A stretch of DNA of 64,000 nt from Glycomyces algeriensis (GTDB lineage Bacteria > Actinomycetota > Actinomycetes > Mycobacteriales > Micromonosporaceae): assembly GCF_027622855.1 (NCBI RefSeq), contig NZ_JAPZVR010000003.1:397148-461147 (forward strand), read 5' to 3'. The position numbers were made by a program, and so were the translations under genes. Numbering within the stretch: the stretch's first letter is position 1; each line of letters opens with the position of its first letter. The notes beneath the pieces are model-generated. The model saw only the letters and a program-made list of their open reading frames with translations, ran no database searches and had not been told where the DNA came from. Shown here one piece after another: positions 8,209 through 16,348 of this stretch.

Positions 8209-8961
8209 CTACGCAGTCTTGCGCTGCTCCCGGAACGCCTTCTGGCGGCAGGCCGCCGAGCAGTACTTCGCGGGACGGCCGGTCGCGGCCTCCGGGAGGG
8301 GGTCGCCGCAGACCGGGCAGTTTCGTTTCGTTTCGTTACGGAACTCGGGATGCATTGATGTTTCGTTACGCGTCTCGGCGTTTCGTTGCGTCCGGAGGCC
8401 GTCCCAGAAGACCGCCGTGAGGCGACCGGCGCGCTCGGGGTTGTCGGCCATGGCGGTGCAGCCCGAGAGCAGCGCCCGCACGTCCTGGGAGTCGATGTCC
8501 CGCCGTACGACCCCGGCCTGCTGTGCCCGCCCGAGCAGGAGCGACAGCGGGTTGTCGATGACGCACCGACCCTCGCTCTTGGAGGGCTCCATCCAGTCCC
8601 CGCGCGCGGCCAGCGCCTCGCAGATCGCGCGGTTCGCGAGGGCCTGCTCGGTGATGAACCGCAGGTAGGCGAAGAAGGCCGCTTCGGGGTCGTCCATGGC
8701 GAGGGCCTGCTCGCCGAACTCGCCCATGTGGCCGAGCCGCTGGTCCAGCACCGTGGCGAGGAGGGCGTCCTTGGTCGGGAAGTGGCGGTAGACGGTGCCG
8801 GCGCCGACCCCTGCGGCGGTGGCGATCTCGGTGAGGGAGACCGCGGCGCCGCGTTCGGCGAAGAGGCGGTCGGCGGTCTCGAGGACGTTCTGGCGGTTGC
8901 GCTGGGCGTCGGCGCGTTCGGCCCGCTGGGCCGCGGGCCTTTCCTGTGCTTGTCGGACCAT
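8209..8961 (-). CDS. TetR-family regulator with a C-terminal Cys4 zinc-ribbon tail
   Basis: 250 residues. The TetR helix-turn-helix is at about 45-63 (TAAGVGAGTVYRHF), followed by the helical ligand domain to about 190. TetR proteins normally end there. Here a tail of about 60 residues follows, with two RNET repeats (198-201 and 208-211) and a Cys4 motif (C215, C218, C234, C238) in CPVCG...GRPAKYCSAACRQ. The tail may bind zinc. The gene is divergent from the NmrA-like gene, with a palindrome between them that it probably binds. It lies upstream of the GH2 gene, but control of that gene is uncertain. Confidence 0.87.
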   Translation of the reverse strand: MVRQAQERPAAQRAERADAQRNRQNVLETADRLFAERGAAVSLTEIATAAGVGAGTVYRHFPTKDALLATVLDQRLGHMGEFGEQALAMDDPEAAFFAYLRFITEQALANRAICEALAARGDWMEPSKSEGRCVIDNPLSLLLGRAQQAGVVRRDIDSQDVRALLSGCTAMADNPERAGRLTAVFWDGLRTQRNAETRNETSMHPEFRNETKRNCPVCGDPLPEAATGRPAKYCSAACRQKAFREQRKTA

Positions 8962-8986
8962 GGGTCCCCCTCTCGCGGACTCGCTT

Positions 8987-9008
8987 AAACGGGTGTAGTG
9001 TTCCGTTT
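8987..9008. promoter_or_regulatory. candidate TetR operator in the tetR/nmrA divergent promoter
   Basis: AAACGG and CCGTTT form a perfect 6-bp inverted repeat with a 10-bp spacer, centred between the divergent starts at 8961 and 9070. Its size and position suit a TetR dimer controlling both genes. Confidence 0.55.
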
Positions 9009-9069
9009 CATCAACCGGGTTGCCGCTCCCGATACTAGTCCGCGGAGCCCGTTACGGAAAGGAACACCC

Positions 9070-9993
9070 ATGCCTGCTGCAGAGAAGACCCACGACAAGG
9101 CCATCCTCGTCACTGGCGCCACGGGCCGCCAAGGTGGGGCCGTGGCCGCCCGCCTGCTGGCCGACGGCTGGCACGTGCGGGCCCTCACCCGCAACCCCGA
9201 GAGCCCGAAGGCCAAGGCGCTCAAGGAGGCCGGGGCGGAAGTCGTCGCCGGCGACCTCGACGACCGGGCCTCCCTGGACGCGGCGGCCGCGGGCGCCTTC
9301 GGCGTCTTCAGCGTCCACGCCGGGGCCTACGAGGGCGGGCCGTACGGCGACGACCTCGGGCACGAGGAGCGCAGCGCCGCGAAACTCGGCGCGGCGGCGA
9401 AGGCCGCCGGGGTCGTGCACCTCGTCCACTCCTCGTCGGTCGGCGTCGGCGGACCGCTGGAGCCGCACATGGACATGCTCCAGCGCAAGGCCGAGGCCGA
9501 GCGCGCGATCGGGGCGAGCGGCGTGCCGCACACGATCCTGCGCCCGACCTCGTTCATGGAGAACACGTTCGACTCCTTCCGCGAGCTCCAGGACGGCGTG
9601 CTCGTCTCGATGCTCGACGCCGACACGTTCGAACCGCACATCGCGGCCGACGACATCGCCGCGTTCGCCGCGATCGCGTTCGCCGACCCCGAAGCGCACG
9701 CCGGGAAGGTGTACGAGCTGGCCGGCGACGACCTCACGCAGACCGAGAAGGCCGCGCTCATCGGCCGCGTCGTGGGGCGCGAGGTGCCCTACGTCGGCAT
9801 CACGGCCGAGCAGGTCTCCGATGACAGCCCTTCGACCGCGAAGATGCTGGGCATCCTCAACCGGCACCGCATCCCCGTCGACATCGAGGCGCTGCGGCGG
9901 ATCCACCCGGCCCTGCTCACCCTCGAGCAGTGGATGACCGGCATCGGCAAGCCGCTGGTCGACGCGTACTTCGCGCGGATCGACGCCAAGTGA
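9070..9993 (+). CDS. NmrA-like NAD(P)-binding protein
   Basis: 307 residues with an N-terminal Rossmann fold (VTGATGRQGG, about 14-23), followed by an extended-SDR body. It matches the NmrA/HSCARG family, which senses NAD(P) redox state or acts as an atypical reductase; the classical YxxxK catalytic pair is not evident. The ATG at 9070 follows GGAAAGGAAC. An in-frame ATG at 8998 would overlap the candidate operator and is less likely. It is probably repressed by the divergent TetR protein. Confidence 0.87.
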   Translation: MPAAEKTHDKAILVTGATGRQGGAVAARLLADGWHVRALTRNPESPKAKALKEAGAEVVAGDLDDRASLDAAAAGAFGVFSVHAGAYEGGPYGDDLGHEERSAAKLGAAAKAAGVVHLVHSSSVGVGGPLEPHMDMLQRKAEAERAIGASGVPHTILRPTSFMENTFDSFRELQDGVLVSMLDADTFEPHIAADDIAAFAAIAFADPEAHAGKVYELAGDDLTQTEKAALIGRVVGREVPYVGITAEQVSDDSPSTAKMLGILNRHRIPVDIEALRRIHPALLTLEQWMTGIGKPLVDAYFARIDAK

Positions 9994-10026
9994 GCCGCCG
10001 GGTCAGGTGACGCGGGCGGCCGGGGT

Positions 10027-10464
10027 TCAACGCACGGCGGGGGCGGTCTCGGGCGCGAAGGCGAACGAGATCTTCTCCATGAGGGCCTTGCGCTTGGTGT
10101 TCTGAAAGGCGGCGATGCGCCACTGCCCGTCGGCCTCGCGCACGACCGTGTAGGTCTGGACCTTGGTGAGCTTCGCGGGGCGCGAGCCGTGCTTGCCGAC
10201 GTCGCCGCGGCTGGTGACGACCGCCGTTTCCGGGCTCAGGAAGCGGATGCCGAGGATCTCGTCGGCGAGCACGCTGCCCTGGAGGAACTTGTCGAACAGG
10301 GCCTGGTGGGCGCGGGCGATCTCCTCGCGGCCGGTGTAGCAGGTGCCGACGAAGGTGACGTAGGTGGCGTCGGCGGTGAAGTGCGAGCCGTAGGCCTCAC
10401 CGTCCCCGGAGGCCCAGGCGGCGACTGTGGCGTCGATGAGTGCGGTGATCTGCTCGGTGCTCAC
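10027..10464 (-). CDS. SnoaL/NTF2-like protein (SgcJ/EcaC-type)
   Basis: 145 residues forming one NTF2-like cone fold: an N-terminal helix (QITALIDATVAAW), the core YTGREEIARAHQALF, and the C-terminal strands WRIAAFQNT. These proteins bind small hydrophobic ligands or catalyse simple reactions; the specific role is not readable. The GTG at 10464 follows AGAGGGAA. It is divergent from a MarR gene with palindromes between, so it is the likely MarR target. Confidence 0.85.
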   Translation of the reverse strand: MSTEQITALIDATVAAWASGDGEAYGSHFTADATYVTFVGTCYTGREEIARAHQALFDKFLQGSVLADEILGIRFLSPETAVVTSRGDVGKHGSRPAKLTKVQTYTVVREADGQWRIAAFQNTKRKALMEKISFAFAPETAPAVR

Positions 10465-10485
10465 GGGCGTTCCCTCTGGTAGTTT

Positions 10486-10496
10486 GATGCTGCATC
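10486..10496. promoter_or_regulatory. secondary inverted repeat in the NTF2/marR promoter
   Basis: GATGC-T-GCATC, a perfect 5-bp inverted repeat, 17 bp left of the larger palindrome at 10513-10532. The two sites share the words TTGATGC and ATCTGC, so this may be a second MarR half-site pair. Confidence 0.4.
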
Positions 10497-10512
10497 TGCT
10501 GCGCTGATTCAT

Positions 10513-10532
10513 TATCTGCGTTGATGCAGATA
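10513..10532. promoter_or_regulatory. candidate MarR operator
   Basis: Perfect 7-bp inverted repeat TATCTGC / GCAGATA with a 6-bp spacer, typical in size for MarR dimers. It lies between the divergent NTF2-like gene (start 10464) and marR (start 10557), close enough to both to give autoregulation and target repression. Confidence 0.65.
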
Positions 10533-10556
10533 TCAGCTTAAGGAAGGGAATCTGTC

Positions 10557-11012
10557 ATGTCAAGGCCGGACCTCGCGAAGCTCGGTGCGGTCTACGCGCC
10601 GTACCTGAACGCGATCGTGCTCCACGGCCTGGCCACGGCGCAGGCCGTCGGCCTCGGTCCGACCGACCTGTACGCCGTCGGCACGCTCGCCTTCAACGGC
10701 CGCATGACTTCCGGCGAACTCGCCGCCAAGACCGGGCTGACCACCGGGGCCACCACGCGGCTCATCGACCGGCTGGAGGAGCACGGCCTCGTCCGCCGCG
10801 TGACCGACCCGGCCGACCGCCGCCGCGTCCTCGTGGAGGCCGTGGAGGACAACGACATCGAGCTCGACGCCGCGCTGGCGCCGGCCCGCGAGCAGCTCGG
10901 CGCGGTCTTCGCCGACTGCTCCCCCGCCGAGATCGCCGTGCTCACCGAGCACTTCGAACGCGCCACCCCCGCCTTCCACGAGGCGATCGAGACGATCCGG
11001 GACACCCGCTGA
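10557..11012 (+). CDS. MarR-family transcriptional regulator
   Basis: 151 residues. The winged helix-turn-helix runs from about 50 to 100: MTSGELAAKTGLTTGATTRL is the DNA-reading part, and the wing is recognised by DPADRRRV. The N- and C-terminal helices form the dimer interface. The ATG at 10557 is preceded by AAGGAAGGGAA. It very likely represses the divergent NTF2-like gene and itself through the palindrome at 10513-10532. The ligand is unknown. Confidence 0.92.
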   Translation: MSRPDLAKLGAVYAPYLNAIVLHGLATAQAVGLGPTDLYAVGTLAFNGRMTSGELAAKTGLTTGATTRLIDRLEEHGLVRRVTDPADRRRVLVEAVEDNDIELDAALAPAREQLGAVFADCSPAEIAVLTEHFERATPAFHEAIETIRDTR

Positions 11013-11016
11013 CCTT

Positions 11017-11035
11017 GCACGGCGGGGGGCCGTGC
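11017..11035 (+). terminator. hairpin after marR
   Basis: GCACGGC and GCCGTGC form a 7-bp stem with a G5 loop, 4 bp after the marR stop. No T run follows; it is likely a GC-rich terminator. Confidence 0.5.
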
Positions 11036-11090
11036 GGGATGCTCTGTGGACAGGAGCGATCCCCCTCGACCCCTCGAAAGGCCCCTGCCG

Positions 11091-12545
11091 ATGCGCCCAC
11101 TCTTCCGCGTGCACCCGGTCCTGGCGAGCGCGGCGCTCGCCGCGGTCCTCGCGATCCTCAACGGCCGCTACGACTACCACCGCGACGAGCTGTACTTCCG
11201 GATGCTCGAGCCCGCATGGGGGTATGTCGACCAGCCGCCGCTCACCCCGCTGCTGGGGCAGGCCTCGATCGCGCTGCTGGGCGATTCGCTGTGGGCGTTC
11301 CGGTTCCCTTCGATCCTGTGCATGGTCGGGCTGCTGTGGATCGCCGCGCTGCTGACGCGCGAGTTCGGCGGCGGCAGGGCCGCGCAGGCGCTCTGCGTGT
11401 GGGGCCTGGCGTTCGCCGGGGTCGCGCTGGCCTTCGGACACCAGCTCTCGACGAACTCGGTCGACCTGGTGGTGTGGACGGCCGCGCTCCTGTTCACCGT
11501 GAAGGCCCTGCTGCGGGACGAGCCGAGGTGGTGGCTCGCGGTCGGGGCCGTCGCCGGTGTCGGCCTGTACAACAAGCACCTGATCGTGCTGCTGCTGTTG
11601 AGCATCGGCTTGGCGCTGCTCGCGGTCGGGCCGCGCAAGGCGCTCGCCTCGAAATGGCTGTGGGCCGGCGCGGCCCTGGCGCTGGTGATCGGCTCGCCGA
11701 ACCTGGTCTACCAGGCGCTGCACGACTGGCCGCAGTTCGAGATGGCCGCGGCGATCAACGAGACCGACGGGACCGAGAACCGGATCCTGCTGCTGCCCTT
11801 CCAACTGCTGCTGATCGGGCTGTTCCTAGTGCCGGTCTGGATCACCGGCATCGTCGCGCTGCTGCGCAGGCCCGACTGGCGGCCGGTCCGGGCGCTGGCG
11901 GTCGCCTATCCGATCCTGCTCGTGATCACGCTGGTGAGCGGCGGGCAGTTCTACTACTCGATGGGGCTGGTCATCGCCCTGTACGCGGCCGGATGCATCC
12001 CCGTCGCGGCCTGGGCGGCCACGCGCCGCCGCCGCGGGCTCCTCGTCGCCGGTGTGGCGCTCAACAGCGCGATCTCCGCGCTCGTCGCGCTGCCGCTGCT
12101 CCCGGTGGCCGACGTGGGCGGCACCCCGATCTCGGCGATGAACAGCTCAGTCCCTGACGGCGTCGGCTGGCAGGCGTACACGGACCAGGTCGCGGCCGTG
12201 GTCGCCGCCCTGCCCGCCGAGGACGCCGCGAACGCGGCCGTCCTGACCGCGAACTACGGCGAGGCCGGCGCGCTCGAGCGGTACGGCGAGGGCCTGCCGC
12301 CGATCGTCAGCGGCCACAACCAGCTCCACGAGTACGGCCCGCCCCCGGCGGCGACCCGCACCGTGGTCACCGTGGGCGTGGACCTCGCCGCGGTGAGCCG
12401 CTTCTTCGACTCGTGCGAGCGAGCAGCCGAACTCGACAACGGCCTGGGGATCGACAACGAGGAGCAGGGCGAGGTGATCGGAGTCTGCCGCGGCCCGGTC
12501 ATGGCATGGGACGAGCTCTGGCCGCAGTTCCAGCACTACAGCTGA
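11091..12545 (+). CDS. GT39/ArnT-like membrane glycosyltransferase
   Basis: 484 residues with about ten hydrophobic segments. The first extracytoplasmic loop carries the metal/lipid-sugar motif DYHRDELYFRM and then YVDQPPLTPLL, both hallmarks of the PMT_2 (GT39/GT83) family, which moves sugars from polyprenyl-phosphate carriers. The C-terminal part (about 375-484) is a soluble extracytoplasmic domain. The ATG at 11091 places the first membrane helix correctly; an in-frame start at 11046 would add only charged residues. The acceptor is unknown. It converges on the VOC gene, with stops only 4 bp apart. Confidence 0.85.
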   Translation: MRPLFRVHPVLASAALAAVLAILNGRYDYHRDELYFRMLEPAWGYVDQPPLTPLLGQASIALLGDSLWAFRFPSILCMVGLLWIAALLTREFGGGRAAQALCVWGLAFAGVALAFGHQLSTNSVDLVVWTAALLFTVKALLRDEPRWWLAVGAVAGVGLYNKHLIVLLLLSIGLALLAVGPRKALASKWLWAGAALALVIGSPNLVYQALHDWPQFEMAAAINETDGTENRILLLPFQLLLIGLFLVPVWITGIVALLRRPDWRPVRALAVAYPILLVITLVSGGQFYYSMGLVIALYAAGCIPVAAWAATRRRRGLLVAGVALNSAISALVALPLLPVADVGGTPISAMNSSVPDGVGWQAYTDQVAAVVAALPAEDAANAAVLTANYGEAGALERYGEGLPPIVSGHNQLHEYGPPPAATRTVVTVGVDLAAVSRFFDSCERAAELDNGLGIDNEEQGEVIGVCRGPVMAWDELWPQFQHYS

Positions 12546-12549
12546 GCGG

Positions 12550-12990
12550 CTACTCCCCCGGCTCGTGGCCGGGCGCGTACTGCTCGGCGAACTCGCCCTC
12601 GGCGGGGACCACGGTGATGACGTCGACCATGACGCCGTCAGGGGCCTCGACGATGAAGTGGCGCTGGCCGAACGCCTCGGTGCGCAGCGGCAGGAGCTCC
12701 CGCAGGCCGGCCTCGCCGACCAGTCGCGCGTGCTCGGCGTCCACGTCGTCGACCTCGAAGTTGAGGATCAGGCCGCCCTTGAGCGGCGTCCGGTGCCCTT
12801 CGGGGACCGTCGGGTGGGCGGCGTCGAGCAGCGCCAGTTCATATTGCGGGGCGTCGGGCCGGTGCAGGCTGACGTACCAGTCGGCGGTGAAGGTGGCCGC
12901 GAAGCCGAAGTGGCGCACGTAGAAGTCGTGCGCGGCGGCGACGTCGGCAGTGGCGATCACCGGGTAGAAGCTGCTGAGTCGGGTGCCCAT
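12550..12990 (-). CDS. VOC-superfamily (glyoxalase/bleomycin-resistance-like) protein
   Basis: 146 residues with two beta-alpha-beta-beta-beta modules, as in single-chain VOC proteins. [23 protein letters not shown] opens the first; [16 protein letters not shown] opens the second. The ligand may be a metal-bound small molecule. The ATG at 12990 follows CAGGAGAC. It is divergent from a TetR gene with two strong operators between them, so it is the evident TetR target and perhaps modifies or binds the inducing compound. Confidence 0.87.
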   Translation of the reverse strand: MGTRLSSFYPVIATADVAAAHDFYVRHFGFAATFTADWYVSLHRPDAPQYELALLDAAHPTVPEGHRTPLKGGLILNFEVDDVDAEHARLVGEAGLRELLPLRTEAFGQRHFIVEAPDGVMVDVITVVPAEGEFAEQYAPGHEPGE

Positions 12991-13012
12991 GGCGGTCTCC
13001 TGGAGGGTCGGT

Positions 13013-13035
13013 TTCACATACCTCGGGTATGTGAA
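13013..13035. promoter_or_regulatory. TetR operator O1
   Basis: Perfect 10-bp arms TTCACATACC / GGTATGTGAA around a 3-bp centre. It lies in the VOC/tetR divergent promoter, 23 bp upstream of the VOC start. Confidence 0.85.
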
Positions 13036-13042
13036 ATGAATG

Positions 13043-13065
13043 TTAACATACCCCGGGTATGTGAA
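13043..13065. promoter_or_regulatory. TetR operator O2
   Basis: Second copy of O1 with one arm mismatch (TTAACATACC / GGTATGTGAA), centred 30 bp from O1, or about three helical turns. It lies 18 bp upstream of the tetR start. The same-face spacing suggests cooperative binding by two dimers. Confidence 0.85.
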
Positions 13066-13082
13066 TTCGGATCGGAGCGGGC

Positions 13083-13667
13083 ATGGCGGGAACGCGGATC
13101 GAGCAGCGGGAGGCGACGCGCCGGGCGCTGCTGGAGGAAGGGCGGCGCCGCTTCGCCGCTGACGGGTACCACGAGGTCGTGCTCGCCGACGTCGCGCAGG
13201 CCATCGGGTCCACCAAGGGAGCGGCCTACCACCACTTCGGCAGCAAGCTCGGGCTCTTCCGGGCCGTGGTCGCCGAGGTGCAGGCGGAGCTGGGCGAGCG
13301 CGTCGCCCGCGAGGCCGACCGCGTCGAGGACCCCTGGGAGCAGCTGCGCGCCGGATGCCGGGCGTTCCTGGCCGCCGGCGCCGACCCGGCCGTGCGCCGC
13401 ATCCTGCTGGTGGACGCGCCGACCGTGCTCGGGTGGGACGAGTGGCGGTCGATGGACGAGGACGCCTCGGCCCGGCACCTCGCCGAGGCGCTCGAAGGCC
13501 TCATCGCAACGGGGACCATCGCACCGCAGCCGGTCGAGCCGCTCGCGCGGCTGCTCTCGGGCGCGATGAACGAGGCGGCGCTGTGGCTCGCGCGCTCGAA
13601 GGACCCGGACGCGCTCGCGGCCACCGAGCGGGCCCTGGACCGGCTGCTCGACGGCCTGCGGGCCTGA
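13083..13667 (+). CDS. TetR-family transcriptional regulator
   Basis: 194 residues. The N-terminal helix-turn-helix is in [20 protein letters not shown] (about 39-58), followed by a helical C-terminal domain starting with [11 protein letters not shown]. The ATG at 13083 is preceded by GGAGCGGGC. Two near-identical palindromes lie directly upstream, between it and the divergent VOC gene. It therefore almost surely represses both genes and is released by an unknown ligand. A strong bidirectional terminator follows. Confidence 0.93.
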   Translation: MAGTRIEQREATRRALLEEGRRRFAADGYHEVVLADVAQAIGSTKGAAYHHFGSKLGLFRAVVAEVQAELGERVAREADRVEDPWEQLRAGCRAFLAAGADPAVRRILLVDAPTVLGWDEWRSMDEDASARHLAEALEGLIATGTIAPQPVEPLARLLSGAMNEAALWLARSKDPDALAATERALDRLLDGLRA

Positions 13668-13683
13668 ATACCGTTGGGACACG

Positions 13684-13723
13684 AGCAGACAGGCCCGGAC
13701 CTCGTGGTCCGGGCCTGTCTGCT
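13684..13723. terminator. bidirectional terminator between tetR and ribH
   Basis: 18-bp perfect stem (13684-13701 with 13706-13723) and a TCGT loop, followed by TCGTTCT. It separates the convergent tetR and riboflavin genes. Confidence 0.9.
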
Positions 13724-13728
13724 TCGTT

Positions 13729-14199
13729 CTAGTCGAGCGAGCGGATCGCCAGCGCGGCGCCGAGGGCGGCGACGACCGCCTCGTAGCCCTTGTCCTCAGT
13801 GGAGTCGGGGTAGCCGGCGCGGGCGAGGGCCTGCTCCTGGTTGTCGACGGTGAGCACGCCGTGGGCGACGGGGGTCGACTCGTCGAGCGCGACCCGGGTC
13901 AGCCCTTCGGTGACGGACTTGCACACGTAGTCGAAGTGGGCGGTGCCGCCGCGGATGACGGTGCCGAGGGCGACCACGGCGTCGTACTTGCGGGCGAGCG
14001 CCTGCGCGGCGATCGGCAGCTCGACGGCGCCGGCCACGTGCAGGACCTTGACGTCGGCGACCTTCGCGTCGGCGGCGGCCTCGAGGGCCCGCTTGAGCAG
14101 CTGGCCGACGATCTCGGTATTCCAGTCCGTGGCGACGATGCCGAGGGTGAGCCCGGCGGCGTCGGGGACGTTGACGGCGGGTGCTCCGTGTCCGGCCAT
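13729..14199 (-). CDS. ribH: 6,7-dimethyl-8-ribityllumazine synthase
   Basis: Penultimate step of riboflavin synthesis, condensing the pyrimidine intermediate with dihydroxybutanone phosphate; the enzyme forms icosahedral shells in the cytoplasm. It has 156 residues. The phosphate-binding and catalytic segments GTVIRGGTAHFDYVC and VAHGVLTVDNQEQALARAG are intact, with His88-type catalytic residue in HFDYV. The start is 1 bp after the ribBA stop, so it is the last gene of the ribE-ribBA-ribH operon under the FMN riboswitch. Confidence 0.97.
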   Translation of the reverse strand: MAGHGAPAVNVPDAAGLTLGIVATDWNTEIVGQLLKRALEAAADAKVADVKVLHVAGAVELPIAAQALARKYDAVVALGTVIRGGTAHFDYVCKSVTEGLTRVALDESTPVAHGVLTVDNQEQALARAGYPDSTEDKGYEAVVAALGAALAIRSLD

Positions 14200-14200
14200 G

Positions 14201-15448
14201 TTATGCGGCCTCTTTCCCTGCGAGGACGGGCGCGGGGAGGTCGGCCAGCAGGTGGCCCATGCGGTCGCGCTTGGTCGTCAGGTACGCCAGGTTGTCGGGC
14301 GTGGCGTAGGTCGGCAGGGCGACCCGGTCGAGGACCTCGAGGCCGTGGCCTTCGATCCCGGCGCGCTTCTCCGGGTTGTTGGTCAGCAGGCGCATCGACT
14401 TGATGCCGAGGTCGTCGAGGATCTGCGCGCCGATGGCCCAGTCGCGGGCGTCGGCGGGCAGGCCCAGCTCGAGGTTCGCGTCCACGGTGTCGCGGCCCTG
14501 GTCCTGCAGCTGGTAGGCCTGGAGCTTGTGGACCAGGCCGATGCCGCGGCCCTCGTGGCCTCGCATGTAGAGCACGACGCCGCGGCCCTCGGCCTCGACG
14601 GCGCGCAGCGCGGCCTGCAGCTGGGGGCCGCAGTCGCAGCGCAGCGAGCCGAAGGCGTCGCCGGTGAGGCATTCGGAGTGGACGCGCACGAGCACGTCCC
14701 GGCCGTCGCCGATGTCGCCCTTGACGAGTGCGACGTGCTCGTTGCCGTCGAAGACGGCGCGGTAGCCGATCGCGGTGAACTGGCCGGACTCGAGCGGGAG
14801 GCGGGCCTCGGCGAGTCGCTTGACGTGCACCTCGTTGCGCTGGCGCCATTCGACGAGCTGGGCGACGGTGATGAGTGCGAGGCCGTGTTCGTCGGCGAAC
14901 TCGCGGAGCTCGGGCAGTCGCATCATGGTGCCGTCGTCGTTCATCATCTCGCTGAGGACGCCGACGGGTTCTTTGCCCGCGAGTCGGGCCAGGTCCACGG
15001 CGGCCTCGGTGTGGCCGGTGCGGACGAGCACGCCGCCTTCCTTGGCGCGCAGCGGGACCACGTGGCCGGGGCGGCTCAGGTCGCCTGCGACCGTGCCCGG
15101 GTCGGCGAGCACGCCGATGGTGTGGGCGCGGTCGGCGGCGGAGATGCCGGTGGCGATGCCGCGGCGGGCGTCGACGGTGACCGTGTAGGCGGTGCCTCGC
15201 GGGTCCTGGTTCTCGGCCGCCTGCGGCGGCAGCTGGAGGAGGTCGGCACGGTCGGGGAGCATCGGCACGCACAGGTAGCCGCCGGTGTGGCGGATGGTGA
15301 AGGCGACGAGCTCGGGGGTCGCGTCCTGGGCGGCGAAGATGATGTCGCCCTCGTTCTCGCGGCCTTCGTCGTCGGCGACGATGACGGCCCGTCCGGCGGC
15401 GATCGCGGCGATCGCGGCTTCGACGGTGTCCATGCGGATGTCGTTCAT
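14201..15448 (-). CDS. ribBA: bifunctional 3,4-dihydroxy-2-butanone-4-phosphate synthase / GTP cyclohydrolase II
   Basis: Supplies both riboflavin precursors. It has 415 residues. The N-terminal RibB domain (about 1-200) has [10 protein letters not shown] and the [13 protein letters not shown] segment. The C-terminal RibA domain (about 205-410) has the zinc cysteines in [15 protein letters not shown] and the [11 protein letters not shown] motif. The ATG at 15448 overlaps the ribE stop (ATGA), so translation is coupled; an ATG five codons further in is also possible. A longer upstream reading overlaps ribE and is rejected. Confidence 0.97.
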   Translation of the reverse strand: MNDIRMDTVEAAIAAIAAGRAVIVADDEGRENEGDIIFAAQDATPELVAFTIRHTGGYLCVPMLPDRADLLQLPPQAAENQDPRGTAYTVTVDARRGIATGISAADRAHTIGVLADPGTVAGDLSRPGHVVPLRAKEGGVLVRTGHTEAAVDLARLAGKEPVGVLSEMMNDDGTMMRLPELREFADEHGLALITVAQLVEWRQRNEVHVKRLAEARLPLESGQFTAIGYRAVFDGNEHVALVKGDIGDGRDVLVRVHSECLTGDAFGSLRCDCGPQLQAALRAVEAEGRGVVLYMRGHEGRGIGLVHKLQAYQLQDQGRDTVDANLELGLPADARDWAIGAQILDDLGIKSMRLLTNNPEKRAGIEGHGLEVLDRVALPTYATPDNLAYLTTKRDRMGHLLADLPAPVLAGKEAA

Positions 15449-16035
15449 CAGATGCTCCCTGCGGAGAGGAGGAGTTTCTCGACGTGCTTTGCCACGACGT
15501 CGGTCTCGATGTGGACGGGGTCGCCGACCTGCTTGCGGCCCAAGGTGGTCGCTTCGAGCGTGGTGGGGATGAGGCCGACGGTGAACTCGTCGCCGTCGAT
15601 GGCCGCCACGGTGAGCGAGGTGCCGTCGATGGTGATGGAGCCCTTCTCGACCACGTACTTGGCGAGGCCTTCGGGGAGGCGGAAGGTGACTTCCTCCCAT
15701 TCGGCGGCGGGAGTGCGCGCGGTGATCTCGGCGACGCCGTCGACGTGGCCCTGCACGAGGTGCCCGCCGAGGCGGGTGGTGAGGGTGGCGGCGCGTTCGA
15801 GGTTCACCTTGTCGCCCGGTTCGAGCTTCCCGATGACCGAGCGGCGGTACGTCTCCTCCATGACGTCGGCGGTGAACACATCGCCTTCGACGCTCACGAC
15901 GGTGAGGCAGACCCCGTTGACGCTGATGGAGTCGCCGAGGGCGGCGTCAGAGCTGACGACGGGCCCGCGGACGGCCAGGAACGCTTCACTGGCCTTGACG
16001 ACTTCGCCGAGTTCTTCGACGATTCCGGTGAACAC
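15448..16035 (-). CDS. ribE: riboflavin synthase alpha chain
   Basis: Dismutates two lumazine molecules to riboflavin. It has 195 residues made of two homologous lumazine-binding barrels. The N-terminus [11 protein letters not shown] and [10 protein letters not shown] belong to the first; GHVDGVAEI and [10 protein letters not shown] to the second. The GTG at 16035 follows TAGGGAG. It is the first gene after the FMN riboswitch, about 100 nt downstream of the aptamer, so the switch could act on transcription or on this start. Confidence 0.96.
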   Translation of the reverse strand: MFTGIVEELGEVVKASEAFLAVRGPVVSSDAALGDSISVNGVCLTVVSVEGDVFTADVMEETYRRSVIGKLEPGDKVNLERAATLTTRLGGHLVQGHVDGVAEITARTPAAEWEEVTFRLPEGLAKYVVEKGSITIDGTSLTVAAIDGDEFTVGLIPTTLEATTLGRKQVGDPVHIETDVVAKHVEKLLLSAGSI

Positions 16036-16131
16036 GGTTGGAACTCCCTACCTGCTGCGAACTACCTTCGGGTACGCAGGCGGGGGCAGGAGAAAAGCTC
16101 GCAGGGGCCACCAGTGGCCACCTCCGTTGCG

Positions 16132-16264
16132 TCTGCTCCCATCCGGACTTTAACCGTCGGTCCTGGATTCTCACCAGGTCAACCGTCCGCTGGTTGCGGA
16201 CGGGTCGCGGACTTGCGGCTTTCGCCGCTCACCGCCGGCTCGGAATTGCACCGACCCCGCTGAC
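16132..16264 (-). ncRNA. FMN riboswitch (RFN element)
   Basis: Read on the minus strand it has the conserved RFN blocks in order: GGGGTCGGTGCAATTCCGAG, then CCGGCGGTGA, a variable stem with a GAAA loop, TTGACCTGGTGAGAATCCAGG, ACCGACGGTTAAAGTCC and the closing GGATGGGAG. It precedes ribE-ribBA-ribH and should lower expression when FMN is plentiful. The region between aptamer and ribE holds the expression platform, but I see no obvious T-rich terminator there, so translational control is more likely. Confidence 0.97.
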
Positions 16265-16348
16265 GCGCGTTTGCTACAAGGAATTGTGCCACGGGGATAT
16301 TCCGCCGCGGTCCCCACTGTGACGCACCCTACTGATCGCCGGGCGTGC

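Noticed and set aside
8321-8390. Repeated TTTCGTT words as a possible CRISPR or direct-repeat array
   Set aside because: Units are 7-10 bp with irregular spacing and lie inside the coding sequence of the TetR tail, where they encode RNET.
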